From positions 1-58,173 of the forward strand of contig CAJTZK010000013.1 in NCBI GenBank assembly GCA_910583785.1: a stretch of 58,173 bases of DNA. The letters run 5' to 3'. Origin of the DNA: an uncultured Oscillibacter sp. (GTDB taxonomy: Bacteria > Bacillota > Clostridia > Oscillospirales > Oscillospiraceae). The notes beneath the pieces are model-generated. The model was not told the DNA's origin. It ran no database searches and worked only from the letters and a program-made list of their open reading frames with translations. Positions 42,522-50,495 of this stretch are shown here, piece by piece. Position numbers and translations under genes: made by a program. Numbering within the stretch: the first letter of the stretch is position 1; each line of letters opens with the position of its first letter.

Positions 42522-42557
42522 AAATCCGCCGAAATCACATGATTTTGGCGGATTTTC
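42522..42557 (+). terminator. Terminator of tRNA-Pro
   Basis: AAATCCGCCGAAAT pairs with ATTTTGGCGGATTT, ending in a short T run. Confidence 0.75.
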
Positions 42558-42658
42558 GTAACTTTTTGAGGGTGTTTATGATGTTAGAAAATTGTTAGAC
42601 CCACGCCGTGACCCACACGGCGAAATGACCGGAAAGGGTTAGAGAGGACGAAAGAGCG

Positions 42659-42720
42659 CCGGAGAGCAGGTTTCTGCCCTCCGGCGCTTGACCTTTTACA
42701 TGACCTCCGCCATGAAGGCG
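42659..42720 (+). repeat. 62-bp direct repeat, copy 1 (remnant of an integrase 3' end)
   Basis: Nearly identical to 45421-45482. On the reverse strand it reads AFMAEVM and stop, the last residues of the integrase, plus the GC hairpin that follows the integrase gene. Between it and the IS3 remnant (42721-42885) nothing else was recognised. Confidence 0.75.
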
Positions 42721-42885
42721 ACGTTTTTTCGACTCGAGTAGTGTTACGGAGTTGAGCGGATTGCCCCGGCTTGGCAGGAGCGGTCTCTTTCGCCGGGGAT
42801 GTGGTTTTGCCAGCCTCCTCACGGGCGGCGTCAAAATGGTTTTGCCAATATTAGTTGACACAAAAAACTCAAAGAAATTAGCCAG

Positions 42886-43330
42886 CTAAGCGGCGGCTCG
42901 CAGAGCGGCAAAATAACTCTGGCGTTTCACGATAGGCAGGAGGCCGCCGTTGGCGGAGCAAATGCGCCGGCGGTTCCAGTAACTCATGAAGTACCTCCAG
43001 ACAAAGGTCTTTAATTCCTCAACTGTCAGGCACTCCGGGTTGAGGTGGTCGTAGAAGAGCTCGCTCTTCATCCTGGCCCACGCGGGCGTTGTCGTGGCAG
43101 CGCCCGCCGTCGCTGTTCATGCTCTGGTGGATGCCATACTGCTCAACCGCCGCCCGGTAGACACCACTGGTGTATTGGGGACCCCGGTCCGAGTGGACGA
43201 CAGCTCCCCGCAGGGCCGGATAGGCCTGCCGCTGCGCCGCGCAGTGTGCGCACGCACAACTGCGCCCTCATGTTCGTGTCCATCGCCAGCCCCAGGACGG
43301 TGATGTCAAAATAGTCGAACATGGTGACCT
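42886..43330 (-). pseudogene. IS3-family transposase (OrfB) remnant
   Basis: The reverse strand reads VVHSDRGPQYTSGVYRAAVE and MNSDGGRCHDNAR, the second catalytic-aspartate region of IS3-type DDE transposases, then after a short deletion and frame change RMKSELFYDHLNPECLTVEE and WNRRRICSANGG to a stop at 42886. The expected link (a WxRMKSE motif after DNAR) is missing about ten bases. The N-terminal part with the first aspartate is gone and no intact terminal repeats were seen. Inactive relic, probably inserted in the element after integration. Confidence 0.75.
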
Positions 43331-43341
43331 GCCGTTCCAGC

Positions 43342-43515
43342 TTATTCGGGCTGTTCTGAGATTGTCACGCCGGAAAACTCCGGAACATCCAGGAGAGCCT
43401 CGCCCATTTCAAAGAGGGCGACCTGTCCTTCATGCTCCAAAATGAGCTGTTCATCTACGGTCAACGCCTCCGACCCCTGCGGGGCGGTGGTGTCAGCCAG
43501 ATCAGGAGCGGGACG
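43342..43515 (-). pseudogene. C-terminal fragment of an unidentified mobile-element protein
   Basis: Reverse-strand frame open from a TAG at about 43518 to a stop at 43342. It reads PDLADTTAPQG, LTVDEQLILEHEG and LFEMGEALLDVPEF, an acidic tail of the kind seen at the end of large ICE cargo proteins. No start codon or ribosome site. Only a relic; identity unknown. Confidence 0.35.
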
Positions 43516-43721
43516 GGGCTACTCCAGTGCCTCGGTGGGCATGCATACATCGGGGCCGAGGGCCTTTTTATCGTCTACTACTTAAATACCTCCTTAGTTG
43601 TGAAATAAAAAGCCAGCCCGATGGCTGGTGGCAGATAAGGGAACTCCTCCTTTCAGTTGTGGTATATGAAAATTCCTCCCATAATCTCTTTGGGTGGAAT
43701 TTACAATTTATTATTTTCTTT

Positions 43722-43998
43722 TTCGACTCATTGTGATATAGTTATTTTGTCAGTACGAGCGGTCAGATCAGACTTCGTTTGGCTCGTGATCAAAACACGG
43801 GCGGCATCGTACCTATGTGTAAGGATGCATTTTTCTCCGGCAAAAGTGCCATCAGCACCTCTTCATCTCGACACAATGACACACAAACACGGTAACACTG
43901 TGACTGCACTTGCAGTCAATATGTATGTGTGTTTCGTTGTGACCGTGTTAAGTGAATCGGTGTTGAGCCGAGCAGAACAAACTGTTTGGGAAGTCGGA
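43722..43998 (+). ncRNA. Candidate retron msr-msd non-coding RNA
   Basis: Upstream of the reverse transcriptase lies a long region without a plausible gene but dense with structure. TTCGACT (43722-43728) can pair with AGTCGGA (43992-43998) as a1/a2-type ends. Inside are hairpins ACGAGC/GCTCGT (about 43755-43788) and GTGC-CATCA-GCAC (about 43845-43857), fitting an msr, and a long imperfect hairpin 43867-43967 with stems CTCGACAC/GTGTTGAG, AACACGGT/ACCGTGTT and tip TGACTGCA/TGCAGTCA, fitting an msd. The order msr, msd, effector, RT agrees with retrons. Ends are approximate and no priming G was fixed. Confidence 0.5.
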
Positions 43999-44040
43999 TT
44001 TGTGCTGGTGTGAATTTAGGATATAAGGCTGCAATATCTC

Positions 44041-44093
44041 CTTGTTGTTGGCGGATGGGAAGTCCCCTCATTTTGAGGGCCAATAATAACAAG
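44041..44093 (+). promoter_or_regulatory. Hairpin reaching into the effector ribosome-binding site
   Basis: CTTGTT (44041-44046) pairs with AACAAG (44088-44093), with TTGG/CCAA and CCCTCA/TGAGGG stacked inside. The last pairs overlap the AAGGAGG (44091-44097) of the small membrane protein, so folding would hide it. Confidence 0.5.
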
Positions 44094-44105
44094 GAGGTGA
44101 ATTCC

Positions 44106-44318
44106 GTGAAGAAAGCGGACAAGCCCAGTATTGTCATCAATATCAACGTTTACGGTGACAATAACAAGGTTTCCACGAATGAGACTCACTCTCATATCCC
44201 TGCTGCTGTGATCGTCATTGTACTGATTGCAGTAGCCGTACTGGCTGTATCCTTTTGCTGCCCTGAACTACTTCCCGATTTTGTCCGTTGGATAATCGGT
44301 AAAGTAGTCAACAGCTAA
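44106..44318 (+). CDS. 70-residue single-span membrane protein, putative retron effector
   Basis: Starts at GTG 44106 behind a strong AAGGAGGTGAATTCC. Residues 1-30 are polar with a beta-like stretch (PSIVININVYGDNN), residues 32-53 a strongly hydrophobic span (PAAVIVIVLIAVAVLAVSF), and the end is PDFVRWIIGKVVNS, amphipathic. The reverse transcriptase gene starts 36 nt later on the same strand and the candidate ncRNA precedes it, so the protein is placed as a retron accessory. Small membrane proteins serve as toxic effectors in several retrons. No homologue is recognised; role inferred from context. Confidence 0.6.
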   Translation: MKKADKPSIVININVYGDNNKVSTNETHSHIPAAVIVIVLIAVAVLAVSFCCPELLPDFVRWIIGKVVNS

Positions 44319-44354
44319 CACCAGCACATTTTAAGAATTGAGGTGTAATGCCTT

Positions 44355-45329
44355 TTGAAATATACTGATTGTCCACTATACGGAATCCAATCTAAAAAAA
44401 TACTAAAATACGTTCTACATATTAAAAATGGGGATTTATTAAAACAAGACTATGTTGTTTCAATGATTAGCCCCTATGTAGATAGATCTAAGAAACCTCG
44501 GCTTATCGAGCCTCCACAAGCCGAATTAAAAACTGTACAAAAACGAATAAAAACATTATTGGGAAAAATTGAAGTGCCCGATAATGTTTTTTCCGGTATT
44601 AAGGGAAAATCATACTCCGATAATGCTCGCCAGCATTTGGGCAAGAGCACTCGGAATCTATACAAGATTGATTTGACTGCATTTTTCCCTTCGATCAGCA
44701 GAGAAACAGTTTATCGCTTTTTCTTTGAAGATTTGTGCTGTTCTCCTGATGTTGCCAAGGTGCTGACAAACTTAACAACCGTCGATCTTAAAATGCTCGA
44801 TCAAGAGGGCCTTTTGGAAGTTTACGATTTTTTGGCAGCGAAAGGGGTTAAATGTTATAATCATCTAATTTCCGGATCTCCAACAAGTCAAATTCTTTCA
44901 TACCTGGTTAATCATAAAATGTTTGATGAATTACAGGCGTTATCAGATAAGAACAATGTGATAATGACTGTCTACGTAGATGATGTGGTATTTTCAAGTG
45001 AACATAAAATATCCTCGGAATTTAGAAAATCGGTATTGGCACTTATCCAAAAATATAATTACCAAGTTTCACGGAAAAAGGTGAAAGGATATTCCAGAGC
45101 ATATCCCAAATTAGTGACAGGTGTTATTATAAATAGCGAGGGAAAAGCCACAGTCAAAAATTCACTAAGGAAAAAGATTGTGGCTGAGTATGAGTATCTT
45201 CGCAATAATCCTACTGATAAAAAAAGTCGCCAGCGTCTACGTGGCCTTGTTACTGCTGCCAGACAGGTTGACAAGTCAGCCTACCCTAATATCCGAAAAT
45301 TTGCATTTAAAAAGTTTACTAAAGAATAA
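44355..45329 (+). CDS. Retron-type reverse transcriptase
   Basis: 324 residues from TTG 44355 with GAGGTG 9 nt upstream; an ATG at 44348 is in another frame and stops at once. RT motifs: N-A-R-Q-H (90-94, the retron-specific NAxxH region), LYKIDLTAFFPSIS (first catalytic Asp), SGSPTSQILSYL (motif 4), Y207-V-D209-D210 (catalytic), KVKGYSRAYPKLVTG with the retron VTG (254-256). Length is typical of retron RTs. It would copy its own ncRNA into msDNA. Visibly AT-rich against its neighbours, consistent with transfer. Group II intron maturase or Abi RT features are not seen. Confidence 0.88.
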   Translation: MKYTDCPLYGIQSKKILKYVLHIKNGDLLKQDYVVSMISPYVDRSKKPRLIEPPQAELKTVQKRIKTLLGKIEVPDNVFSGIKGKSYSDNARQHLGKSTRNLYKIDLTAFFPSISRETVYRFFFEDLCCSPDVAKVLTNLTTVDLKMLDQEGLLEVYDFLAAKGVKCYNHLISGSPTSQILSYLVNHKMFDELQALSDKNNVIMTVYVDDVVFSSEHKISSEFRKSVLALIQKYNYQVSRKKVKGYSRAYPKLVTGVIINSEGKATVKNSLRKKIVAEYEYLRNNPTDKKSRQRLRGLVTAARQVDKSAYPNIRKFAFKKFTKE

Positions 45330-45420
45330 GCCGCCGCTCAAAACCGGGCGGTGGCGTAAAATTGTTTTCTCTTGGAATAAAAACCTCTTGCTTACTGCTT
45401 GAAAACCGTTGATATGACTA

Positions 45421-45482
45421 CCGGAGAGCAGATTCCCTGCTCTCCGGCGCTTGACGTTTACATGACCTCCGCCATGAAGCCG
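45421..45482 (+). repeat. 62-bp direct repeat, copy 2 (integrase 3' end)
   Basis: Covers the hairpin CCGGAGAGCAG/CTGCTCTCCGG and the last codons of the intact integrase. Pairs with 42659-42720. Confidence 0.75.
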
Positions 45483-46612
45483 CTGATTTTCTTCGCGGCG
45501 TCTTTCTGCATTTCCTTCGTCACGTTGGTATAGACGTCCAGCGTGAACTCCGCCGAGTAATGTCCCAGCATCCCGGAAACCGTTTTGATGTCCACGCCGT
45601 TTTGCAGAGCCATCGTGGCGAAGGTCCGCCGCAGGTCATGGAATCGGACATGCTCCTCGATGCCCGCCCGTTTCAGCAGCTTCTTATGGATTCTGCCCAC
45701 GCAGTCCGGGCCGTACATCCCACCTGTCACTGGAGACGGGAACAGGTAGGGGCTGAACGGATGGTTTTTGCGGTCTTCTACCAGGAGGCGAATGGCTTCG
45801 TTGTCAATATAGACGGTCCTTACGGAGTTCTTTGTCTTCGGCTCCGTCACTCGCAACTCCCCTTTACCCCTGGCGACAGACTTGGAAACCGTCAGGCATT
45901 TTTCCTTGACGTTCAGATCTGTCCAGAGGAGCGCCAGCAGCTCCCCTCGTCGGAGTCCGGTGGTCAACTCCAGATAGAACATCGGGAGGACACCGCGCTC
46001 TTCTGCCGCCCGCAGATAGTCCCCCAGCTTTTCCGGCGGGATGATCTGCATCTCCTTCTTCTCCTTCGGCGGCAGCTTGCAGTTGGCGGCGGGATTGTAC
46101 GGAATCAGCCGCTCCATCACCGCTTGGTCCAGGCATTGCCGGAGCATTGCGTGTAGGCTGCGGATTGTCTTGTTGCTGAGTCCCGAAGCCTCCATGCCCT
46201 CATAACGTAGGATGCGGCCGCTTTCCCGAGTCCGGTTGTAGAATTTCTGGATGTCCAGTGTTGTGAGTTTGCGGAGTTTGATCTTTCCGATGTCGGGCAC
46301 GATATGGTTCTCGACGAAATTGCGGTAGTGTTCCGCCGTGCTCTCCCGGATGGAGGGCTTCGCGTAGTTCTCGAACCAGAGCGCGGCCCACTGACCTACC
46401 GTGAGGTCCCGGCTTTTGGCGGCGTCGATTCGCTCGTTGTCCTCCAGCGCTCGTTTGAGTTTTTCCTTGACCTCCGCCTGGGTTTTGCCCAGCACATTTT
46501 TCGTGATTCGCTTTCCGGTTTCGGGATCGTAGCCCGCCGTGTAGCGCCCTTCCCAGCGGCCATCCTTACGCTTGCGAATATTCCCTTCGCCGTTCGCTCT
46601 ACGCTTCGCCAC
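45458..46612 (-). CDS. int: Tyrosine recombinase (integrase)
   Basis: 384 residues if started at GTG 46612, which has AGAGGAGGG 6 nt upstream; the ATG at 46648 gives 396. Order: N-terminal arm-binding AP2-like domain (GNIRKRKDGRWEGRYTAGYD), SAM-like core-binding domain, catalytic domain with LTTGLRRGELLAL (Arg), VRFHDLRRTFAT (His, Arg), MLGHYSAEFTLDVYTN (His, Tyr nucleophile). Tn916-type. It points toward tRNA-Pro, as expected for the integrase at one end of an element, but the retron cassette now lies between. Overlaps the DUF6809-like gene. Confidence 0.92.
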   Translation of the reverse strand: MAKRRANGEGNIRKRKDGRWEGRYTAGYDPETGKRITKNVLGKTQAEVKEKLKRALEDNERIDAAKSRDLTVGQWAALWFENYAKPSIRESTAEHYRNFVENHIVPDIGKIKLRKLTTLDIQKFYNRTRESGRILRYEGMEASGLSNKTIRSLHAMLRQCLDQAVMERLIPYNPAANCKLPPKEKKEMQIIPPEKLGDYLRAAEERGVLPMFYLELTTGLRRGELLALLWTDLNVKEKCLTVSKSVARGKGELRVTEPKTKNSVRTVYIDNEAIRLLVEDRKNHPFSPYLFPSPVTGGMYGPDCVGRIHKKLLKRAGIEEHVRFHDLRRTFATMALQNGVDIKTVSGMLGHYSAEFTLDVYTNVTKEMQKDAAKKISGFMAEVM

Positions 46613-46901
46613 GATGATCCCTCCTCTCTTCTGCCCGATCTTCTTCATCGCTGGCGAAGGAGTAGGGCGTTATCTCCCCGGCGATCCCGAGGGCCAGTTG
46701 GAACCCTGACACGAAACTCGCCAGCGTGGTTTCCTCCAGCAGAGCCGCTTGCAGATCCACCAGCCCGAGGATTCGTCTTTGGTCCTCTTTGCTTACCCGT
46801 TCCGAAAGACTCCGCCAGCCTTTTTCAACCTCCTTCTGCAATGCCACATCCGGCTCCGTAAAAAATCTCTGGCGCAGAGCTCTCATGTATTCGTACTCCA
46901 T
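46599..46901 (-). CDS. DUF6809-like small helical protein
   Basis: 100 residues from ATG 46901 (GGAGG 8 nt upstream; the GTG at 46910 sits too close). All-helical, charged: MRALRQRFFTEPDVALQKEV, EDQRRILGLVDLQAALLEE, ASFVSGFQLALGIAGEI. I recall this as the DUF6809-type protein frequent beside clostridial integrases. Function unknown; position upstream of and overlapping int suggests a role in integration control. The gap 46902-47051 upstream contains a 16-bp repeat but no gene. Confidence 0.7.
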   Translation of the reverse strand: MEYEYMRALRQRFFTEPDVALQKEVEKGWRSLSERVSKEDQRRILGLVDLQAALLEETTLASFVSGFQLALGIAGEITPYSFASDEEDRAEERRDHRGEA

Positions 46902-47051
46902 ATGTGCCACCTCCTGTCAGCGACACACATTACCATCTGCTGGCCTCAATATCCAGCAGCTTTCCCCGAGTTATCAGAAAGTTCAAATTTGTATTTCGGA
47001 CTTTGGTGCCAGGCGTACTCTTTGTTTATAGCGGATCAGATTTTGAACTCG

Positions 47052-48989
47052 TCACATGGACATCGACGGACCCTGGTAGTCCTCATGATCGTCCACCTTA
47101 TGCCCCATCGCAATCTTCTTCTCACGGATTCGCCGCATGAGCTTGCTCTCCACATGACCGCCTGCCGGATTGGGCGGCGGAAGCGTCTCCCAGAAAATGT
47201 TGCTCATGTGGTGGAAGAGCCTTACAGTACAGAGAAGGACAGACGGGTCACGTTGACGATGGTCCAGGAGGAACTGTGCATAGCTGTTGCCTTGATTTGC
47301 GGATTGCATCAGCCAGAATTCCGCCGCATCTTGATCTTGTCCTACTTCTTTCCCCTGGAGGTACAGCTTGCCGAGGACATACTGAGCGTATTGATTCCCC
47401 TGATTGGCGGAGTCGCTCAGCAACCGAACCGCCCTTTCGATATCTTTCGGAACCCCATCACCCAAAAGACACATCTTCCCGAGGCGGTACTGAGCATACT
47501 GATTTCCCGATTCACAGGCGCGCTCATACCACGAGGCCGCTTCGCCCATTCGTCCTTGCCGCTGGAGAAACCGTCCCAGCGCATACTGCGGCTGTGCGTC
47601 CCCTATCGCGGCAGAGCGTCGGAACCACTCCTCCGCCTTTTCATCATCCGGCAGCACGCCAAGACCATCCCGGTACGCCTTGCCCAAGTAATACGCCGCC
47701 GCGATGAATCCCTTGTCCCACAATAGCTCCAACGTTTTTACCGCTTCTCGTTTTTCTGCCCACGTGACATCGTCATCGTAGAGCAGTGCCGCCGCTTGGC
47801 GATACTCCAGCGCTTCGTTGTATTCAACGCCTTGCGGCAAAACTTCAGAGACCGCTTCCGGCTCATCGTTCATCTCCGCATCCTCAAAGCTGAACACGCC
47901 CAATCGCAGATTCTCCGCCTCCCGGATTACCAGATTCTTGATTGTGCGGAACTCTTTCTGCTGTGAGAGCGGCAGCCGCCGGCGAGGCGTATCCTTGTAG
48001 TAGTTCTCCAGTTCATCACGCAGACCGTTCCAGACCTCATAGCACTCCGCCACCTCCGGGAGCTTCGCCAGCTCATCTACGACGGTATCCACCTGAGCCT
48101 TGACGGACTTTTTCAAATAGCCGTAGACCTTTTTGCCCTTGACAGTTTCCAGCGACCGTGACAGCTCCAGCAGCTTGTTTTCAATCACGGGGCTGTCGCA
48201 GGAACCTGAACGCATTTTCTCCAGTAGGTCTTTCATGGTTCGGCGCGCCGCTGCGACAAGCTCCTTGTAGGAAACATCCTTCTCCTGATAGAGTGTGTAC
48301 ATCTCATCCTGAAAAATATCATTTGTGAGTTTGGAGCGAATCATCTTGACGCCCTCTTTGGTCAGTCGGCCCTGGCTCGGATCGGCAGACCAGACCATGG
48401 CGTGGACATGGGGGTGATGACCTTCATCGTGGAAGGCGGCGCACCAGCGCAACTGGTCCGGCGGAATTTTCATTGCCTCCGCTATCTCGACTTGATGAGC
48501 CTTGATCAGTTTTCGCCAGCTCTCCGCGCGGTCATAGCCAAGCCGGGCCGCGTCCTCCCGCCGCAGGGACCAGATAAACGTCCACACGTTTCCACTGTGC
48601 TGCTCGACTTCCCTGAGTGCGGCGTCCAGTGACACCGGCCGGCTGCTGAACAGGCCGTGCTCACCATGACGCTCCACTCGAGGCCGGGTGGCGATGTACC
48701 TCATGTAGCCGTCTCTGTCGGTGAGTTTGTGGGCGTTGGCGTCCAGCACCGCAGAGATCAACGAGGAGGCGCTGCCGGTGGTTGGCGCCGAGCGATAGTC
48801 ACTGTACTCTTCCAGCTCAGCGGCGTCAGGAAAATCCCGAAGCAGATTTTCGATGAGCTGCCGCTGGCCCGTCGTCACTGGGCCGCTCCCCTCCAGCTTC
48901 TCTACCCGTTCACGTGTGGCGATATACTTCATATACCCGGAGGCGCTGCCGGCCTTGATGTAACCGCTCTTTTGAATCAGCCTGACCAT
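47052..48989 (-). CDS. MobP3-like relaxase with Sel1 repeats
   Basis: 645 residues. Residues 1-110 contain two similar YMxYIATRxRVE segments (19-30, 95-106). The relaxase core has the HUH-type metal site H187 and H191-H-P-H-V-H196 (HDEGHHPHVHAMVW). Residues 430-580 are Sel1-like repeats (GNQYAQYRLGKMCLLGDGVP, GNQYAQYVLGKLYLQG), probably for protein contacts. Relaxases nick oriT and lead the strand into a conjugation channel. No VirB4/VirD4 genes are in this element, so it must be mobilized by a helper. Overlaps the accessory gene by 13 nt. Confidence 0.9.
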   Translation of the reverse strand: MVRLIQKSGYIKAGSASGYMKYIATRERVEKLEGSGPVTTGQRQLIENLLRDFPDAAELEEYSDYRSAPTTGSASSLISAVLDANAHKLTDRDGYMRYIATRPRVERHGEHGLFSSRPVSLDAALREVEQHSGNVWTFIWSLRREDAARLGYDRAESWRKLIKAHQVEIAEAMKIPPDQLRWCAAFHDEGHHPHVHAMVWSADPSQGRLTKEGVKMIRSKLTNDIFQDEMYTLYQEKDVSYKELVAAARRTMKDLLEKMRSGSCDSPVIENKLLELSRSLETVKGKKVYGYLKKSVKAQVDTVVDELAKLPEVAECYEVWNGLRDELENYYKDTPRRRLPLSQQKEFRTIKNLVIREAENLRLGVFSFEDAEMNDEPEAVSEVLPQGVEYNEALEYRQAAALLYDDDVTWAEKREAVKTLELLWDKGFIAAAYYLGKAYRDGLGVLPDDEKAEEWFRRSAAIGDAQPQYALGRFLQRQGRMGEAASWYERACESGNQYAQYRLGKMCLLGDGVPKDIERAVRLLSDSANQGNQYAQYVLGKLYLQGKEVGQDQDAAEFWLMQSANQGNSYAQFLLDHRQRDPSVLLCTVRLFHHMSNIFWETLPPPNPAGGHVESKLMRRIREKKIAMGHKVDDHEDYQGPSMSM

Positions 48990-49399
48990 TGATCATCCCA
49001 TCCATTCTGGTACCTGACGGCGTCCTCAAGATTGATCACCCCATTAGTCTGTCGAATTTCTCTGATGCACCGCGCCCGCAGACGTTCCACGTCATCCAGG
49101 TGGACCTCATTCACCGCCGCTGTGATATTTGCGATCATGTCCTGCTCCACGACCAGCTTGAACAGCAGCTTGCCGATTCGAGTACCCAGCGCCCCCAGCT
49201 TTCCCTCCAGCACATCCGCAAGAACACGCGGGAGATAGCTGGCGGCGTTTTGCGTATTCAGATAGCCGGTATAGAATCGGATCGCCTTCTCGATGTACTC
49301 ATTTTTGGTGGAGCAGTTGTCTTTTGTATAGCTGGTTTCTACCTGGCTCCACGCATCTGACGTGAGCCAGACAGTGTGCCGCTTTTTATCTTCGTTCAT
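48977..49399 (-). CDS. Relaxosome accessory DNA-binding protein
   Basis: 140 residues, encoded directly before and overlapping the relaxase. The N-terminus HTVWLTSDAWSQVETSYTKDN and EYIEKAIRFYTGYL resemble a ribbon-helix-helix/MobC-like DNA-binding protein; the remainder is helical. Such proteins load the relaxase at oriT. It is divergent from nothing and begins 135 nt from the candidate oriT hairpins, which is the usual place. Family assignment is from context and pattern. Confidence 0.75.
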   Translation of the reverse strand: MNEDKKRHTVWLTSDAWSQVETSYTKDNCSTKNEYIEKAIRFYTGYLNTQNAASYLPRVLADVLEGKLGALGTRIGKLLFKLVVEQDMIANITAAVNEVHLDDVERLRARCIREIRQTNGVINLEDAVRYQNGWDDQWSG

Positions 49400-49534
49400 G
49401 CCGGAATTCCTCCCTCATTTCAAATTAGCGTCATGCGAAATCCTTCAACGGTGGGGCTTAGGAGGACCTTTGGAAATATCAGCGTCAATCACTCTGTTCC
49501 CCCGTCAAAAAAGCGTCAGCTTTCGTCTCCGCAA

Positions 49535-49634
49535 CTGCCCGCACTGCGGGCAGAAGTACCCGCCCTGGCGCACGGAAAGCGCCAGGGCTTTCTCCTGCTT
49601 TCTCTTTCGTCCCTCGCTTTCTCTTTCGTCCCTC
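49535..49634. other. Candidate oriT: two hairpins and a tandem 19-bp repeat
   Basis: In the 323-base gap between the relaxosome gene and the HTH_36 gene. CTGCCCGCA/TGCGGGCAG (49535-49553, 1-nt centre), CCCTGGCGC/GCGCCAGGG (49563-49587), then an exact tandem duplication of 19 bases (49597-49615 and 49616-49634). This is the most structured non-coding DNA near the relaxase gene. Nick site not identified. Confidence 0.5.
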
Positions 49635-49722
49635 GTAAATCGCCGTGTTTTGGTGCGGGACTTCTTCCAGGGGAACTGCCCTGCCCTCGACGAAGAAATT
49701 GCACACGGCGGCTTACAGGCGC

Positions 49723-50148
49723 TTACGGGTGGCGTTCTCTGCTTGCCTCCAGCTTCCTGGTGACTCGCATTCGCTCGGTCGTTTCCTCCAGCCGACGGAG
49801 CTGACGTTGGTTGTGAAGGTCCACCGCATTTTGGATTGGCAGGATGGTGTAGCGCAGAGCACCGTTGCGCTTGCGTCCATCTCTTGTGGTGATGGACGTT
49901 GGCTCCGTGACAACCAGTCCCTGTTCCTCCAACTCTGCAACGTACTTCCGCACCGTGTTGACGCTCATGTTCACCGACTTACCGATACTGGTGTAGCTTG
50001 GGTAGCACTGGTACGTCTTTCGATCCTCGCAGTAGAGCAGGTAGGAGTAGACCGCCAGAGCGCCGGACGACAGCCCCAGAGAAAAAATCTCGTTTGGCAA
50101 AGGGAAAAATCTTTTTGCTGCGGGTTGCTTCGTGTACTGCCAGAGCAT
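49723..50148 (-). CDS. HTH_36-type helix-turn-helix protein (replication-initiator-like)
   Basis: 141 residues from ATG 50148 (GGAGGTGG upstream), overlapping the excisionase stop (TGATG). FFPLPNEIFSLGLSSGALAVYSYLL and YPSYTSIGKSVNMSVNTVRKYV form the winged helix common to RepA-like initiators and ICE regulators; TTRDGRKRNGALRY is the wing. In this class of elements such proteins are placed between xis and mob genes and may initiate replication of the circular form. C-terminus is a basic helix. Role inferred from family and position. Confidence 0.75.
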   Translation of the reverse strand: MLWQYTKQPAAKRFFPLPNEIFSLGLSSGALAVYSYLLYCEDRKTYQCYPSYTSIGKSVNMSVNTVRKYVAELEEQGLVVTEPTSITTRDGRKRNGALRYTILPIQNAVDLHNQRQLRRLEETTERMRVTRKLEASRERHP

Positions 50149-50357
50149 CAGTCGCCACCTCCTGCGTTTTGCGCTACCCACTGAATGAACTTCTCCTTGG
50201 GCACTATCATCCTGCTGCCGATTTTCAGGACGGGGAAATTTGATTCATGCATTAACTCATATGCGCTAGACGGAGCAATGCCCAGCACCTGCGCCACTAT
50301 CCTTGCGTTGAGGAACAGCGGCAGTTCCTCGTAACTCTTGTAGACAGATTCTTTCAT
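50148..50357 (-). CDS. xis: Excisionase-like helix-turn-helix protein
   Basis: 69 residues: LFLNARIVAQVLGIAPSSAY and FPVLKIGSRMIVPKEKFIQW are the winged-helix pattern of MerR-like/Tn916 Xis proteins. It should bend DNA at the element ends to favour excision, partner of the tyrosine integrase at 45458. AAGGAGGCGACAG precedes the ATG. It heads the leftward operon of transfer and maintenance genes. Confidence 0.85.
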   Translation of the reverse strand: MKESVYKSYEELPLFLNARIVAQVLGIAPSSAYELMHESNFPVLKIGSRMIVPKEKFIQWVAQNAGGGD

Positions 50358-50495
50358 CTCTGTCGCCTCCTTGTGATTGCTTTTTGTTTATCCATCTGAT
50401 ACGATGAGGGTAACACTACGCGCCGGGGTTTTCAATAGCTCTGGGCCCGAACAGGCAAATCCCAAATCTCTATCGGATACAGGAGGGAGGCAGTT

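Noticed and set aside
43186..43196. 11-base match to the 3' end of tRNA-Pro (reverse strand), possible att core
   Set aside because: It lies inside the IS3 transposase codons for HSDRG, is short, and is in inverted orientation, so it is a chance match.
44348..44368. ATG as the start of the reverse transcriptase
   Set aside because: It is out of frame and reaches a stop after six codons; TTG 44355 is in frame.
46749..47726. 325-residue forward frame opposite the relaxase
   Set aside because: Antisense of the Sel1 repeats of the relaxase; no motifs.
49485..49706. 73-residue reverse frame MCNFFVEGRAV in the oriT region
   Set aside because: Overlaps the hairpins and tandem repeat, has no family resemblance and no convincing ribosome site.
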